Positions 1 through 8,058 of a stretch of 46,456 nt of DNA are shown here, piece by piece. Within the stretch, counting starts at the first letter, position 1, and each line of letters begins with the position of its first letter. The stretch is taken from NCBI RefSeq assembly GCF_946479415.1, contig NZ_CAMLFY010000023.1, positions 1 through 46,456 on the forward strand, read 5' to 3'. The stretch comes from an uncultured Shinella sp. Its GTDB lineage: Bacteria; Pseudomonadota; Alphaproteobacteria; Rhizobiales; Rhizobiaceae. Both the position numbers and the translations under genes were made by a program. The notes below the pieces were generated by a model. It made no database searches. It saw only the letters and a program-made list of their open reading frames with translations, and was not told the origin of the DNA.

Positions 1-21
1 GGCCAGCCCTTGGTTGCGTGA
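1..21 (+). CDS. 3' end of an upstream CDS (partial, probably ABC permease)
   Basis: Only six codons and a TGA stop (19-21) are visible, in a frame open from the window edge. The stop is followed within 11 bases by the next ATG and overlaps that gene's ribosome binding site, the spacing expected inside an operon. Since the next gene is a HisM-type permease, the usual partner would be a HisQ-type permease, but the six residues themselves carry no family signal. Confidence 0.35.
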   Translation, partial: GQPLVA

Positions 22-31
22 GGAGGCCATA

Positions 32-721
32 ATGGATTTCGCCTGGATTTCCTCCTATTGGCCGCTGATCATCGCAGGGGCGATACAGACGGTGCTGCTG
101 CTCGTCATCTCCGTCGTCTTCGGCTTTCTGCTCGCCATCGGCCTAGCGCTGGCGCAGGTCGCCGGACCATCCTGGCTGCGCTGGCTCGCCAAAGGGTATT
201 GCACGGCGTTTCGCGGTACGCCGCTGCTCATTCAGCTCTGGCTTTTCTATTACGGGGTCGGCTCGTTCCTGCCGATGATCCCGGGCCTGCGCGAAAGCAT
301 CCTTTGGCCCATCGTGCGGGAGGGCTTCTTCTTCGCGGCGGTTAGCTTCACGCTCAACTATGCGGCCTATGAGGCCGAAGTGCTTCGCGGGGCGCTGCTG
401 GCCGTGCCGAAGGGAGAATTGGAAGTCGGACGTTCTTTCGGCATGACCCCCTTCACGCTGCTTCGTCGTATCTGGCTGCCGCGGGCGATCCGCATCGCAC
501 TGCCAACTATCGGCGGTGAGGTGGTGTTGCAGTTGAAGGCGACGCCGCTCGCCTTCACCGTTACGGTGATGGATCTCTATGCCGTCGCTTACAAGATCCG
601 GCAGGATACGCTTCTCGTCTACGAGCCGTTGATCGTGGTCACCGTCTTCTACGTCTGCCTCACCCTTCTGATCACCCGCGCTTTTCGCATCGTCGAGCAG
701 CAGGTGCCGATCCGGCGCTGA
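32..721 (+). CDS. polar amino-acid ABC transporter permease (HisM/OccM type)
   Basis: A 229-aa inner-membrane permease of a polar amino-acid (histidine/octopine/glutamine class) ABC importer. Hydrophobic segments lie at about residues 10-40, 50-80, 90-115 and 185-210. The cytoplasmic EAA loop that docks on the ATPase is clear as EAEVLRGALLAVPKGELEVG followed by RSFGM. ATG at 32 is chosen because AGGAGG (21-26) lies five bases upstream; an upstream in-frame start would run over the preceding stop. The binding protein, ATPase and second permease must lie to the left of the window. The substrate cannot be read from the permease; the downstream PLP enzyme and homocysteine methyltransferase make a sulfur amino acid possible, but that is inference only. 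Confidence 0.9.
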   Translation: MDFAWISSYWPLIIAGAIQTVLLLVISVVFGFLLAIGLALAQVAGPSWLRWLAKGYCTAFRGTPLLIQLWLFYYGVGSFLPMIPGLRESILWPIVREGFFFAAVSFTLNYAAYEAEVLRGALLAVPKGELEVGRSFGMTPFTLLRRIWLPRAIRIALPTIGGEVVLQLKATPLAFTVTVMDLYAVAYKIRQDTLLVYEPLIVVTVFYVCLTLLITRAFRIVEQQVPIRR

Positions 722-868
722 CATTGGGCGGCGCGTTTTAAGGAGAAGCCGCGTCCAAGCGGCGCCACTCGGGCTGAACAAGCATTCTTTCTGCACTTTT
801 TGTGAATTCGCGCGGCCAAAGCCGATGCCGGCTGGCTAGAATGTGCCGCAATATCGAGGAGGCAACCG

Positions 869-2107
869 ATGACAGCAACAAAGCTCTCGAATGCGCCGGC
901 AAGATCTTTAAGCGTGAGCCGTGAGACGCTTGCGCTGTCGGGCGGCCTCGTCATCGATCCCGCGACCAAGGCAATCGCGCCCAATATCTCGATGTCGGTC
1001 AACAATGTGCTTTTGCCTGGTGAGGGCGCGTTTTCAGCCGATGGGGTCGATGATCTGACGGCGCTCCCCTACCTCTATGCACGCTGGACGAACCCGACCG
1101 TGCGCCAGTTGGAGCAGCGTCTCGCCGGGCTGGAAGGCGCGGATGATGCGCTGGCCACCGCGACCGGCGTGGCGGCGATTGCGGCGACTTTCCTGACCAT
1201 CCTCAAACGGGGCGACCATCTGATCCTTAGCGACGTCTGCTATGCCGGTGCCAACGAGCTCGCACGCCGGATCCTGCCGGACTATGGCATCGAGGTAACG
1301 CCGGTGAATATGTCCTGTCCGAAGGACGTAGCCGCCGCCTTTCGGCCGAACACGAAGCTTGTTCACTGCGAAAGCCCTTGCAATCCCATCCTGCGGTTGA
1401 CGGACCTCGCCGTCATCGCTGGCCTTGCCAAGCGTCATGGCGCACTGGTCTCGGTGGATTCGACCCTCGCGACACCCGTCGCCACCCGGCCGCTCGCCCT
1501 TGGCGTTGATCTCGTCATCCACTCGCTGACGAAGTTCATCAACGGGCATGGCGACGCACTCGGCGGCGTGGTGTGCGGACGCAAGGATCTGGTCGAGAAA
1601 ATTCGTTCGCGGGCCGGCGTTTATCTCGGCGCGGCAATGCCGGCCATGAATGCCTGGCTCATATTGCGCGGCATCGACACGCTTTATCCCCGCATGCGCT
1701 CCATTTCGGATACGGCGAGACAGGTTGCGTCTTTCCTGCAGGAGCACCCTGCTGTGACTGCGGTGACCTATCCGGGGCTTGCCACGCATCCGCAGCATGA
1801 CCTGGCCCGCCGACAAATGGACGTCTTTGGCGGCATGATCACTTTCCAGGTCGCCGAGCCGGCCCGCATGGCGCAGCAACTTGCCGACCGGCTCCAGATC
1901 GCCCATTACGCCTTCTCTCTTGGTCACCAGCGTTCGATCGTGGTGCTGCTCGAGACGAAGGCGATGATGTGCTCCACCTATCAGCTGGAAGGCGAGGCGC
2001 TGGAGGATTACAGGCGGTTTGCGGGAGAGGGCGTGTTCCGCCTGTCGATCGGTCTCGAGGCGGCCGATGATCTGATTGCCGATCTCGATCAGGCGCTTTG
2101 CGGCTGA
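869..2107 (+). CDS. Cys/Met metabolism PLP-dependent enzyme
   Basis: A 412-aa fold-type I enzyme of the cystathionine gamma-synthase / gamma-lyase / methionine gamma-lyase family (typical length 380-420). The cofactor Schiff-base lysine is Lys222 in HSLTKFINGHGD, with the pyridine-nitrogen Asp197 in SVDSTLATP upstream. The glycine-rich phosphate-binding region is TATGVAAIAA near residue 100. AGGAGG lies just before the ATG at 869. These features show a PLP gamma-eliminating or gamma-replacing enzyme but do not distinguish synthase from lyase. With a homocysteine S-methyltransferase next and an amino-acid permease before it, a role in methionine/homocysteine turnover is the simplest reading. 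Confidence 0.85.
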   Translation: MTATKLSNAPARSLSVSRETLALSGGLVIDPATKAIAPNISMSVNNVLLPGEGAFSADGVDDLTALPYLYARWTNPTVRQLEQRLAGLEGADDALATATGVAAIAATFLTILKRGDHLILSDVCYAGANELARRILPDYGIEVTPVNMSCPKDVAAAFRPNTKLVHCESPCNPILRLTDLAVIAGLAKRHGALVSVDSTLATPVATRPLALGVDLVIHSLTKFINGHGDALGGVVCGRKDLVEKIRSRAGVYLGAAMPAMNAWLILRGIDTLYPRMRSISDTARQVASFLQEHPAVTAVTYPGLATHPQHDLARRQMDVFGGMITFQVAEPARMAQQLADRLQIAHYAFSLGHQRSIVVLLETKAMMCSTYQLEGEALEDYRRFAGEGVFRLSIGLEAADDLIADLDQALCG

Positions 2108-2239
2108 GCGCGGATATGGCTGTTTTCACGGATTTGTCGAAGACCGATTGCACCGAAATCGCGGTGGCCTTCGGCTTGCCCGGTTGGCGTCCGCGCCGTC
2201 TTCAATGATCAAATGCTGTATGGTTGGGAGAATGAACCT

Positions 2240-3139
2240 ATGACATCCATCACAATCCTCGACGGGGGCATGAGCCGTGAATTGCTGCGGCTTGGCGCCG
2301 AACTCCGGCAGCCCGAATGGTCGGCGCTCGCCTTGATGGAAAGCCCGCAGATCGTAAAGCAGGTGCATGAGGAATTCATCGCGGCAGGCGCCGACGTGAT
2401 CACCACCAACAGCTACGCCTTGGTGCCTTTCCACATTGGTGAAACCCGCTTCCGGGAGGAAGGGCGGAGCCTGATCGCCCTGGCCGGGCGCCTGGCGCGT
2501 GAGGCGGCCGACGCGGCAGGCCAGCGCAATGTGCGCGTGGCGGGTTCGCTGCCTCCGATCTACGGTTCCTACGAGCCCCAGCTTTTCCAGCCGGCCCGTG
2601 TTCAGGACTATCTCGGCGTTCTGGTCGAGGCGCTCGATCCTTTTGTCGACGTTTTTCTTGGCGAGACGCTGAGCCTCATTGCGGAGGCAGCGGCTGTCGA
2701 GCAGGCCGTCGCGGATAGCGGAAAACCTTTCTGGATTTCCTTCACGCTTTACGACGAGCCCGGCGCCGAAACGCAGTCACCGACCTTGCGATCGGGAGAA
2801 AGCGTGGCGGATGCCGCGCGATGGATCGCGAGGTCTACGGCTTCGGCGCTGCTGTTCAATTGCAGCAGGCCGGAGGTCATGCGGCGCGCCGTCGAAGTGG
2901 CGTCCGCAATTCTCGCGGAATGCGGCCGTCCGGTCGAGATCGGCGTCTATGCCAATGCCTTCACCACCGATGACGAGGGAGCGGCGAACGAGGCGCTGCA
3001 CACGATCCGCGACGACCTGTCGGCGGAGAGATACGTCACCTTCGCCTGTGATTGGGCCGAAAGTGGTGCAACCATGATCGGCGGCTGCTGCGGCGTAGGT
3101 GCGTCGCACACGCACCTATTGCGCCAACGGTTCAAATAG
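2240..3139 (+). CDS. homocysteine S-methyltransferase family protein
   Basis: A 299-aa zinc-dependent enzyme that moves a methyl group from a donor such as S-methylmethionine to homocysteine, giving methionine in the cytoplasm. The three zinc-ligand cysteines of the family are visible: one in LLFNCSRPE (Cys208) and the pair in GGCCGVGASH at the C-terminus (Cys283, Cys284). The N-terminal barrel strand is ITILDGGMSREL. The start at 2240 is preferred over ATG 2213 because GGGAGAA lies seven bases upstream and the protein then begins right before the conserved strand. It shares direction with the PLP enzyme 130 bases upstream, so the two may be co-transcribed. The methyl donor is not determined by the sequence. 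Confidence 0.9.
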   Translation: MTSITILDGGMSRELLRLGAELRQPEWSALALMESPQIVKQVHEEFIAAGADVITTNSYALVPFHIGETRFREEGRSLIALAGRLAREAADAAGQRNVRVAGSLPPIYGSYEPQLFQPARVQDYLGVLVEALDPFVDVFLGETLSLIAEAAAVEQAVADSGKPFWISFTLYDEPGAETQSPTLRSGESVADAARWIARSTASALLFNCSRPEVMRRAVEVASAILAECGRPVEIGVYANAFTTDDEGAANEALHTIRDDLSAERYVTFACDWAESGATMIGGCCGVGASHTHLLRQRFK

Positions 3140-3194
3140 CTTGGAAAGGAAACGCTCCACTTTCGCCCGTGGGCGGGTTGAGTATCCTTTCAAG
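3140..3194. terminator. bidirectional stem-loop between convergent genes
   Basis: CTTGGAAAGGA (3140-3150) pairs with TCCTTTCAAG (3185-3194) with one bulge, and an inner GC-rich CGCCC/GGGCG pair (3164-3175) sits in the loop. It fills the 82-base gap between the converging homocysteine methyltransferase and SAM methyltransferase genes, so it could end transcription from both sides. No long T-run follows. Confidence 0.45.
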
Positions 3195-3221
3195 GCAGGA
3201 TCTGAAATCCGGCGGCCAAGC

Positions 3222-4037
3222 CTAATCGAGCGGCTTCTGGGCAACGATCGCGTATCTGTGCTGCAAACCCCGCGCAACGGCTTTGAAGAAGCCGAAATGC
3301 GCGGCCTGCGCCTTATGAATCTGTCGCAGATTCGTATCGGCGGTAACGGACGAAAAGCCGGCCGTTTTCAGCATGTCGCTAACCGCCGCGACCTTTGCTC
3401 CGCTGGAAAAATGTACGCGTGATAGAATGCTTTCATGCGTTCCGGCCATGGCAGATGGGGCGTGGGGGGCCTGCGGCTTGATGAGGCCCATTCGTTCGAG
3501 CGTTGCAGCAAGGCGCTTCACGAGCCGTTCGGCGAGGCCCGTATTGACGAAATCGCCGTCGATGACCAGCAGCCTGCCGCCGGGTTTGAGCACGCGCAGC
3601 CATTCCCGGAAGCATGTTTCGGGATCCACCAAAGTCCAGACGAGATGGCGGGTGACGATCACGTCGTAGCTGTTATCCGCCTCCAGCGTGTTTTCCGCGT
3701 CGCCGAGATGGAACCGGATGGAGCGGCCGCGCGCTGCTGCCTTGGCGCGCGCGAAAGCCAGCATGGATTCCGACCAGTCGATGCCTGTCACCTCGTAGCC
3801 GAGATCGTCCATGAGGTGAGAGATCACCCCCGTGCCGCTGGCAAGGTCGAGCGCCTTGCGGCCGTCGCCGGGGCCGAGATGCCGCTTGATCAGGGCATGC
3901 CAGGCCGTCCGTTCGTCTTCGGAGAAAATCTCGTGGCCAGGAGACTGGTCGAACGTCGCCGCGCGTGCCGACCAATAGGCCTTGATCTCATCCCGCAACG
4001 TGAAGTTGGCGCCACCCGTCATCCGATCGCTCTGCAT
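3222..4037 (-). CDS. class I SAM-dependent methyltransferase
   Basis: A 271-aa cytoplasmic methyltransferase. Motif I for S-adenosylmethionine binding is ALDLASGTGVISHLM, followed by the acidic residue of motif II in VTGIDWSESML and by LRVLKPGGRLLVIDGD. The N-terminal part resembles UbiE/Methyltransf_11 proteins. The reading frame stays open far upstream through the oppositely oriented binding-protein gene, but ATG at 4037 is preferred: it follows a weak GAGG, and the sequence upstream is a shadow of the other gene. It diverges from the iron-siderophore ABC operon with about 105 bases between starts, so co-regulation by metal is possible. The substrate is not recognisable. Confidence 0.85.
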   Translation of the reverse strand: MQSDRMTGGANFTLRDEIKAYWSARAATFDQSPGHEIFSEDERTAWHALIKRHLGPGDGRKALDLASGTGVISHLMDDLGYEVTGIDWSESMLAFARAKAAARGRSIRFHLGDAENTLEADNSYDVIVTRHLVWTLVDPETCFREWLRVLKPGGRLLVIDGDFVNTGLAERLVKRLAATLERMGLIKPQAPHAPSAMAGTHESILSRVHFSSGAKVAAVSDMLKTAGFSSVTADTNLRQIHKAQAAHFGFFKAVARGLQHRYAIVAQKPLD

Positions 4038-4084
4038 GCTGCCATCCTCGTTTCCACCTTTGAATGCTTCTAAAAGATAAAACT

Positions 4085-4099
4085 TGACTATGAAAGTCA
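4085..4099. promoter_or_regulatory. inverted repeat in divergent promoter region (candidate operator)
   Basis: TGACT-ATGAA-AGTCA is a perfect 5+5 inverted repeat in the AT-rich gap between the methyltransferase and the iron/siderophore ABC operon. Its place suits a repressor site, for example for an iron-responsive regulator of alphaproteobacteria. It does not match a Fur, Irr or RirA consensus well enough to name the protein. Confidence 0.35.
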
Positions 4100-4142
4100 T
4101 CAAACAATATGTGCCCGGCAGTTTCCACCGGAGATGAATCTC

Positions 4143-5273
4143 ATGCGCTTTTCTGGCAAGTCGGCAATGTTTGCCCTTGGCCTCCTCGTGTCCACCGTAT
4201 TGCCGGCAATGGCCGATCCAGTCGTCGTGAAGGACGTGACGGGTCGCGACGTCGAAGTCAATGTGCCGGTCAAGCACGTCATTCTCGGTGAAGGCCGCCA
4301 GATCTATTTCCTTGCCGCGCTCGACAAGGAAAATCCGTTCCAGCACGTCGTCGGCTGGCGTGACGACCTGCCGAAGGCCGATCCGGAATCCTACGCGGCC
4401 TATCTCGCGAAATATCCCGATATCGCCAAGCTGCCGACCTTTGGCGGAATGAAGGACGGCACGTTCGATATCGAACAGGCCGTGGCCCTGAAGCCCGATG
4501 TCATCCTGATGAACATCGACGCCAAGACCGCGACGGAAGAGGCCGGCTATATCGAAAAGCTCGCCAAGGTGGGTATTCCCCTTGTCTACATCGACTTCCG
4601 CGAAAAGCCGATGGAAAACACCGAGCCGAGCATGCGCATCATGGGCACGCTGATGGGCAAGGAAAAGGTCGCTGAAGATTTCATCACCTTCCGCGCCGAT
4701 GCGATCAAGAAGGTCACGGATGTTCTCGAGAAGAACAATCCGGCAAAGCCGGTCGTCTTCATCGAGCGTGCGGGCGGTTATTCCGACGATTGCTGCATGT
4801 CCTTCGGCAACGAGAACTTCGGCAAGATGGTCGAGCTCGCCGGCGGCATCAATATGGCCAAGGACATCATTCCCGGTACTTTCGGCACGGTTAACCCGGA
4901 GCAGGTCATCGCTTCCAACCCGGACCAGGTGATCATCACCGGCGGCATGTGGGAAGGTTATGTGCCGGGTGGCAACTGGGTCGGCGTCGGTTATGGTGCG
5001 GATATCGCCGAGGCGCACCGCAAACTGGAAAACCTGACGAAGCGTCCGGCCTTCACGGGCATCAAGGCGGTCAAGGATGGCCATGTCCATGCCATCTGGC
5101 ACCAGTTCTACAACAACCCTTACCAGTTCGTCGCCATCCAGCAGATCGCCAAGTGGCTGCATCCCGACCTGTTCCAGGATCTCGACCCGGAGGCCACCTT
5201 CAAGGAACTGCATGCACGCTTCCTGCCGCTCGACTACAAGCCGGGCTACTTCGTCTCGCTGAAAGACAAGTAG
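4143..5273 (+). CDS. periplasmic siderophore/iron-binding protein of ABC importer
   Basis: A 376-aa solute-binding protein of the FecB/BtuF class (Peripla_BP_2). The signal peptide is about residues 1-24 (MRFSGKSAMFALGLL... ending LPAMA). The mature protein begins with the typical VTGRDVEVNVPVKHV strand, and later VALKPDVILMN and IASNPDQVIITGG are the characteristic lobe strands. Start 4143 is preferred over ATG 4134 because the GGAG (4130-4133) would abut 4134 but lies nine bases before 4143. It is followed after three bases by the permease gene and then the ATPase, giving a complete importer without its outer-membrane receptor. The ligand (ferric siderophore, haem or cobalamin) cannot be settled; siderophore is most likely. 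Confidence 0.9.
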   Translation: MRFSGKSAMFALGLLVSTVLPAMADPVVVKDVTGRDVEVNVPVKHVILGEGRQIYFLAALDKENPFQHVVGWRDDLPKADPESYAAYLAKYPDIAKLPTFGGMKDGTFDIEQAVALKPDVILMNIDAKTATEEAGYIEKLAKVGIPLVYIDFREKPMENTEPSMRIMGTLMGKEKVAEDFITFRADAIKKVTDVLEKNNPAKPVVFIERAGGYSDDCCMSFGNENFGKMVELAGGINMAKDIIPGTFGTVNPEQVIASNPDQVIITGGMWEGYVPGGNWVGVGYGADIAEAHRKLENLTKRPAFTGIKAVKDGHVHAIWHQFYNNPYQFVAIQQIAKWLHPDLFQDLDPEATFKELHARFLPLDYKPGYFVSLKDK

Positions 5274-5276
5274 GCC

Positions 5277-6341
5277 ATGACTGCGGTGATCACCGAAACG
5301 GGGGCAACCGGGCGCGACCAGTATCGCGCCCTTGCCTTTCGGCGCATTCTCATCCTGGTCGTGCTTGGCCTTGCACTCGCCGTCAGCATGGCGGTCGATA
5401 TGGCTCTGGGACCGGCGAACTACAGCCTGTCGCAGGTCCTGTCGGCGCTGTTTTCCCCGGAAACGGCGGGCGATCAGCTTCGCGTGGTCATCTGGGATAT
5501 CCGCATGCCGATCGCGCTGATGGCGGTGACAGTCGGCGCTTCGCTCTCCGTGGCGGGCGCACAGATGCAGACGATTCTGTCAAATCCGCTGGCCAGCCCC
5601 TTCACGCTTGGCATTTCGGCCGCCGCGAGTTTCGGCGCTGCGCTCGGGCTGGTCGGCGGCGTTGCGATCTTTCCGGGAGCCGTTCAGTACATGGTGCCCG
5701 TCAACGCCTTCATCATGGCGATGGTGGCGGCACTGTTCATCCATTTCGCCTCGACGCTGCGCGGCGTGACGGTCGAGACCATCGTCCTGCTGGGCATCGC
5801 GCTCGTCTTCACCTTCAATGCCGCTCTTTCTTTGCTTGAATATCTGGCCTCCGAACAGGCGCTCGCGGCTGTGGTGTTCTGGACGATGGGCAGCCTGACC
5901 AAGGCGACCTGGGACAAGGTGTTCGTCACCGCCGCCATTCTCGTCGTGACGCTGCCGCTCTTCATGCGCAATGCCTGGGCGTTGACGGCGCTGCGGCTTG
6001 GGGATGAGAAAGCGGCAAGCATGGGCGTCAACGTTCGGCGCCTGCGCCTGCAAACCATGCTGATCGTCAGTCTCTTGGCGGCCATTCCAGTCTCCTTCGT
6101 TGGCACGATCGGCTTCGTCGGCCTGGTTGGGCCGCACATCGCGCGCATGGTGGTAGGGGAGGACCAGCGCTTCTTCCTGCCGGGTGCAGTCATATGCGGG
6201 GCTCTGCTCCTGTCGGCGACATCGGTGGTGAGCAAAGTTCTGATCCCCGGTGCAATCCTGCCCATCGGCGTCATCACGGCGCTCGTCGGCGTGCCCTTCT
6301 TCTTCGTCCTCATCTTCTCGAACAGGAGGCGCGCATGGTGA
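5277..6341 (+). CDS. FecCD-family iron/siderophore ABC permease
   Basis: A 354-aa inner-membrane permease with about nine or ten hydrophobic helices, typical of the FecCD/BtuC family (330-350 aa). Family signatures seen are ALMAVTVGASLSVAGAQMQT in the second helix region, NPLASPFTLGISAAASFGA, and GFVGLVGPHIARMVVG near the C-terminus, which contacts the ATPase. It begins three bases after the binding-protein stop and its last seven bases overlap the ATPase start, so the three genes are translationally linked. Only one permease is encoded, so it should act as a homodimer. Confidence 0.92.
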   Translation: MTAVITETGATGRDQYRALAFRRILILVVLGLALAVSMAVDMALGPANYSLSQVLSALFSPETAGDQLRVVIWDIRMPIALMAVTVGASLSVAGAQMQTILSNPLASPFTLGISAAASFGAALGLVGGVAIFPGAVQYMVPVNAFIMAMVAALFIHFASTLRGVTVETIVLLGIALVFTFNAALSLLEYLASEQALAAVVFWTMGSLTKATWDKVFVTAAILVVTLPLFMRNAWALTALRLGDEKAASMGVNVRRLRLQTMLIVSLLAAIPVSFVGTIGFVGLVGPHIARMVVGEDQRFFLPGAVICGALLLSATSVVSKVLIPGAILPIGVITALVGVPFFFVLIFSNRRRAW

Positions 6342-7087
6342 GCTTGGTGCTGAAGGACCTCGGCGCCAGCTATGGCCGCACGACGGTTCTGTCCAAGGTC
6401 GCGATCGAACTGCTGACGCCCGGGACGGTGACGGCCGTCATCGGGCCGAATGCGGCGGGTAAATCGACACTGTTCAAACGGATCGCCGGCCTGATTTCAG
6501 GACCCGGGGTGGTCCAGCTGTCGGATGCGACGCGTGGCGAGCGGGCGATCTGCTATATGCCGCAGGATACCGGCGCCAATGCGGTGCTGACCGTTTATGA
6601 ATCGCTGCTTCTATCGGCCAAGCAGGGTAGCGGCTGGCGGGTGAACGATGACGAGCTGTTCGAGATCGACGCGATCCTTAAGGCGCTCCGCATCGAGAAC
6701 CTGGCTTTCCGTGGCCTCGACGCGCTCTCCGGCGGGCAGCGGCAACTCGTCTCGCTCGGCCAGGCGCTGGTGCGCAAGCCCGAAGTCCTGCTGATGGACG
6801 AACCCACATCCGCACTCGATCTGCATCGCCAGATCGACGTCCTGGAATTCGTGGCCGATCTGGCCAGCCGCACCGGTATGATCGTCCTGATCGCGCTGCA
6901 TGATCTCAATCATGCGCTGCGTTACTGCGCCAACACGATCGTCATCGCCAATGGCGAAATGGCGTCGAGCGGCGCAACCGGTAATGTGATTACCTCGGCG
7001 ATGCTGCGCGATATCTACCGTATCGAAGCCCGCATCGAATCCTGCTCGCGCGGCCGGCCGATGGTGATCGTCGATGGTGCGCTTTAA
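6335..7087 (+). CDS. iron/siderophore ABC transporter ATPase
   Basis: A 250-aa ATP-binding subunit that powers the FecCD-type permease. Walker A is GPNAAGKST (residues 37-45), the ABC signature is LSGGQRQLVSLGQAL, Walker B is VLLMDEPTSALD, and the switch histidine is in LIALHDLNHAL. Length and motif spacing match FecE/BtuD proteins. ATG 6335 is preceded by AGGAGG (6323-6328), which lies inside the permease gene. No frame damage is seen. Confidence 0.93.
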   Translation: MVSLVLKDLGASYGRTTVLSKVAIELLTPGTVTAVIGPNAAGKSTLFKRIAGLISGPGVVQLSDATRGERAICYMPQDTGANAVLTVYESLLLSAKQGSGWRVNDDELFEIDAILKALRIENLAFRGLDALSGGQRQLVSLGQALVRKPEVLLMDEPTSALDLHRQIDVLEFVADLASRTGMIVLIALHDLNHALRYCANTIVIANGEMASSGATGNVITSAMLRDIYRIEARIESCSRGRPMVIVDGAL

Positions 7088-7138
7088 CCCAGAGTGATGT
7101 TCCCGTCCGTCGGGACAGGAGCATCTTGCGCCGCGCCG

Positions 7139-7159
7139 CGCCGCTCTCGCTTAGCGGCG
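7139..7159 (+). terminator. weak stem-loop after the iron ABC operon
   Basis: CGCCGCT and AGCGGCG form a 7-bp stem with a 7-base loop about 50 bases after the ATPase stop, followed by TGAGGATATTT rather than a clean T-run. The rest of 7088-7399 holds no gene I can support; it should carry the promoter of the small gene at 7400, but no confident -35/-10 pair was seen. Confidence 0.3.
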
Positions 7160-7399
7160 TGAGGATATTTCCAGGCGCTGACCTGGGCGGTCTCCAATCT
7201 CAAGTTTTGGAGCCCTTCTTCAAGGGAGACTGACCGCGCTTGCCGTCGTCACCGCCCACCGTGACCGGGCCGACCCATCGCAGCAGACGGTCGCAAAGCC
7301 GCACCGAAAACGAAAAAGATACCTTGGTTTCGTCTGCTTTCGGCCACGCCCTTCCCATTCTGGGCGCTTAGCTTGCTGCCAACAGCACGGGAGAAACAA

Positions 7400-7606
7400 A
7401 TGGCCGTCAGTGAATTCACCGTGGCGCAAGTCCTGCGTGACCCGCTCATTCGCCAAATGCTCATGGCTGACAAGATTGCCTTGTCGGATTTCGCGGCTTT
7501 GCTTAGGGAAGCGGCTTGCAGGTCGAGGAACGGTTCGGCGCGTTCCATCGTTCTCGCTCAGAGACCCTCGTCAGGATTACAGGCAGCCGTGGATGCAACA
7601 CAATAA
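7400..7606 (+). CDS. small hypothetical protein, rhizobial type
   Basis: A 68-aa protein beginning MAVSEFTVAQVLRDPLI and continuing with RQMLMADKIALSDFAALLRE. An in-frame GGGAGA lies about six bases before the ATG. The first 45 residues look like a compact helical unit with regular hydrophobic spacing; the tail is basic and probably disordered. It resembles short conserved proteins I associate with Rhizobiaceae genomes, but I cannot name a family or role. It lies upstream of two further uncharacterised genes in the same direction. Confidence 0.55.
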   Translation: MAVSEFTVAQVLRDPLIRQMLMADKIALSDFAALLREAACRSRNGSARSIVLAQRPSSGLQAAVDATQ

Positions 7607-7665
7607 AACACGATGCGACACCGACTTCGCTATTCAGGAATCCTGTTGCAACAAAGGGTAATGCC

Positions 7666-8037
7666 ATGACGGATGTCTACTCCATTGGCCCGGTCCGGCT
7701 GGATGTCCTGGTCTATCTCCCAAACCCACGAGGTTTGGTATTGCTCAATCATGTCCTGACGCGGAAAGGTTTTGCGGTTACAAGCGCGCGCACACCGGAC
7801 GAGTTCGAGGATGCGATGCGATTGGCCGCTTTCCATGCAATTGTCACAATGACGGAATTGGTGGACGCCGTTCGGTTCGTAACGCCAGCGCCTCTCGTGG
7901 ACCTTCGGGCTTTCATGCGGCGGTTGGTAGCGGAGCAAACGGGCGCATGCTCCCTCCTGTTCGACAGGGCGGCCTTCGTGGGTCTGATCAGGCTCGTCGC
8001 AGAGCGCCGGGCTGCTTCATTGTCGCATCATATCTAG
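7666..8037 (+). CDS. hypothetical protein
   Basis: A 123-aa protein with no recognised domain, signal peptide or membrane segment. The start at 7666 follows AAAGGG at a good distance. The N-terminal half (VRLDVLVYLPNPRGLVLLNH, then VLTRKGFAVTSARTPDEFEDAMRL and AAFHAIVTMTELV) alternates strands and helices in a way loosely reminiscent of a response-regulator receiver fold, yet the phosphoacceptor aspartate pattern is absent. It ends 21 bases before the next gene and is probably co-transcribed with it. Function unknown. Confidence 0.55.
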   Translation: MTDVYSIGPVRLDVLVYLPNPRGLVLLNHVLTRKGFAVTSARTPDEFEDAMRLAAFHAIVTMTELVDAVRFVTPAPLVDLRAFMRRLVAEQTGACSLLFDRAAFVGLIRLVAERRAASLSHHI

Positions 8038-8058
8038 AATATTTCCAAGGCAATCCAA

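Noticed and set aside
4038..5213. Long minus-strand open frame extending the methyltransferase to 663 codons
   Set aside because: It runs opposite the siderophore-binding protein gene, whose signal peptide and family motifs are clear; only the part below 4037 has methyltransferase motifs.
7088..7399. Possible small RNA or riboswitch
   Set aside because: Only weak local stems were found; no known riboswitch core or clear promoter-terminator pair.
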